A stretch of DNA of 23,372 nt from Lachnospiraceae bacterium (lineage in GTDB: Bacteria > Bacillota > Clostridia > Lachnospirales > Lachnospiraceae), in NCBI GenBank assembly GCA_003542935.1, contig DPJQ01000112.1:1-23372 (forward strand). Direction: 5' to 3'. A program made the translations under genes and the position numbers. Below, in pieces: positions 23,115-23,372 of the stretch (its first letter is position 1; the number at the start of each line of letters is the position of its first letter). The notes under the pieces are model-generated. The model was given only the letters and a program-made list of their open reading frames with translations, had not been told where the DNA came from and did no database searches.

Positions 23115-23372
23115 ATGGAAGCGGATTTGCACTGTCACAGTACCTGTTCCGACGGTTCCGCATCACCGGAACTCCTCGTCCGGTACGCACTGCGCCTGGG
23201 CCTGGATGTGCTGGCCCTGACCGATCACGACACGATCAAGGGCATAGGCCGCCTGCAGGCGGCCGCCGAGGGCACTCCGCTCAAAGTAATTCCCGGCGTG
23301 GAATGCACTACAAAGGATCCCGCAAACGGCCGCTCCGTCCATGTTTTGTGTTATGCCCCGCAAAAGCCCGCC
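23115..23372 (+). CDS. PHP-domain phosphoesterase, partial at window edge
   Basis: The first 86 codons of a PHP-domain protein are present, and the gene runs off the window. Metal-binding motifs DLHCHSTCSDG (4-14), LTDHDT (36-41) and GVECT are clear. Short PHP proteins of this type (YciV/TrpH family) hydrolyse nucleotide or short RNA phosphates; others act as histidinol phosphatase. The start lies 3 nt after the isomerase stop, with AAGGA (23099-23103) inside its end, so it is part of the same operon. The specific substrate cannot be judged from the fragment. Confidence 0.85.
   Translation, partial: MEADLHCHSTCSDGSASPELLVRYALRLGLDVLALTDHDTIKGIGRLQAAAEGTPLKVIPGVECTTKDPANGRSVHVLCYAPQKPA

Noticed and set aside
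1..23372. CRISPR arrays, tRNA or rRNA genes, insertion sequences, phage genes
   Set aside because: No regularly spaced repeats, tRNA-like cloverleafs, transposase or phage-type proteins were seen on reading both strands.

Overview
The window looks like chromosomal DNA of a gut-type Clostridia, most likely a Lachnospiraceae species. The signs are moderately GC-rich coding sequence, strong AGGAGG-type ribosome binding sites before almost every gene, sigma-A promoters with extended -10 boxes, a DUF624/AraC pair, a split two-subunit transketolase and RbsB-type lipoproteins with Ser/Ala/Glu-rich linkers. I see no rRNA, tRNA, CRISPR array, insertion sequence or phage gene. Nearly all of the window is carbohydrate metabolism.

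Layout. (1) 1-3444: a terminator and a DUF624 membrane protein on the minus strand. Divergent from it are a short leader ORF, an AraC-family regulator and a URO-D-like protein. (2) 3507-9616, minus strand: one promoter at 9655-9683 precedes ulaE, rpe, transaldolase, transketolase N and C subunits, rpiB and a PurF-like protein. This is a complete non-oxidative pentose phosphate set plus an L-ketopentose-phosphate epimerase. An internal promoter with a palindrome and a stem-loop precedes rpiB. (3) 9740-14493, minus strand: a DeoR regulator, FGGY kinase, M24-like protein, UPF0303/DUF336 protein and AroE-like dehydrogenase are tightly packed, with two ATGA overlaps, behind a promoter at 14553-14581. 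(4) 14596-20347, minus strand: a PfkB/FruK-type hexose-phosphate kinase and a ribose-type ABC transporter (lipoprotein, permease, ATPase, second permease). (5) 20663-23372, plus strand: a ROK kinase close to E. coli AlsK, an AlsE-type epimerase, a cupin-type glucose-6-phosphate isomerase and the start of a PHP-domain protein. Blocks 4 and 5 diverge from a very T-rich control region that carries a perfect 12-bp inverted repeat.

How it fits together. The transporter, AlsK-like kinase, RpiB (which can act as allose-6-phosphate isomerase), AlsE and the hexose-phosphate kinase give a plausible D-allose/D-allulose route: import, phosphorylation, isomerisation, 3-epimerisation to fructose-6-phosphate, then glycolysis. 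The cupin isomerase would link fructose-6-phosphate to glucose-6-phosphate. The DeoR operon plus ulaE and the pentose phosphate genes suggests a second route in which an unidentified polyol or ketose is oxidised or phosphorylated and epimerised into the pentose phosphate pool.

The most interesting points are altered active sites. The PurF-like protein has lost its glutaminase nucleophile, the AroE-like protein lacks the shikimate-binding serines, and the M24-like protein lacks most metal ligands. Together they suggest repurposed enzymes in an undescribed sugar pathway. All functions are read from sequence motifs and memory of the families; no database search was run.
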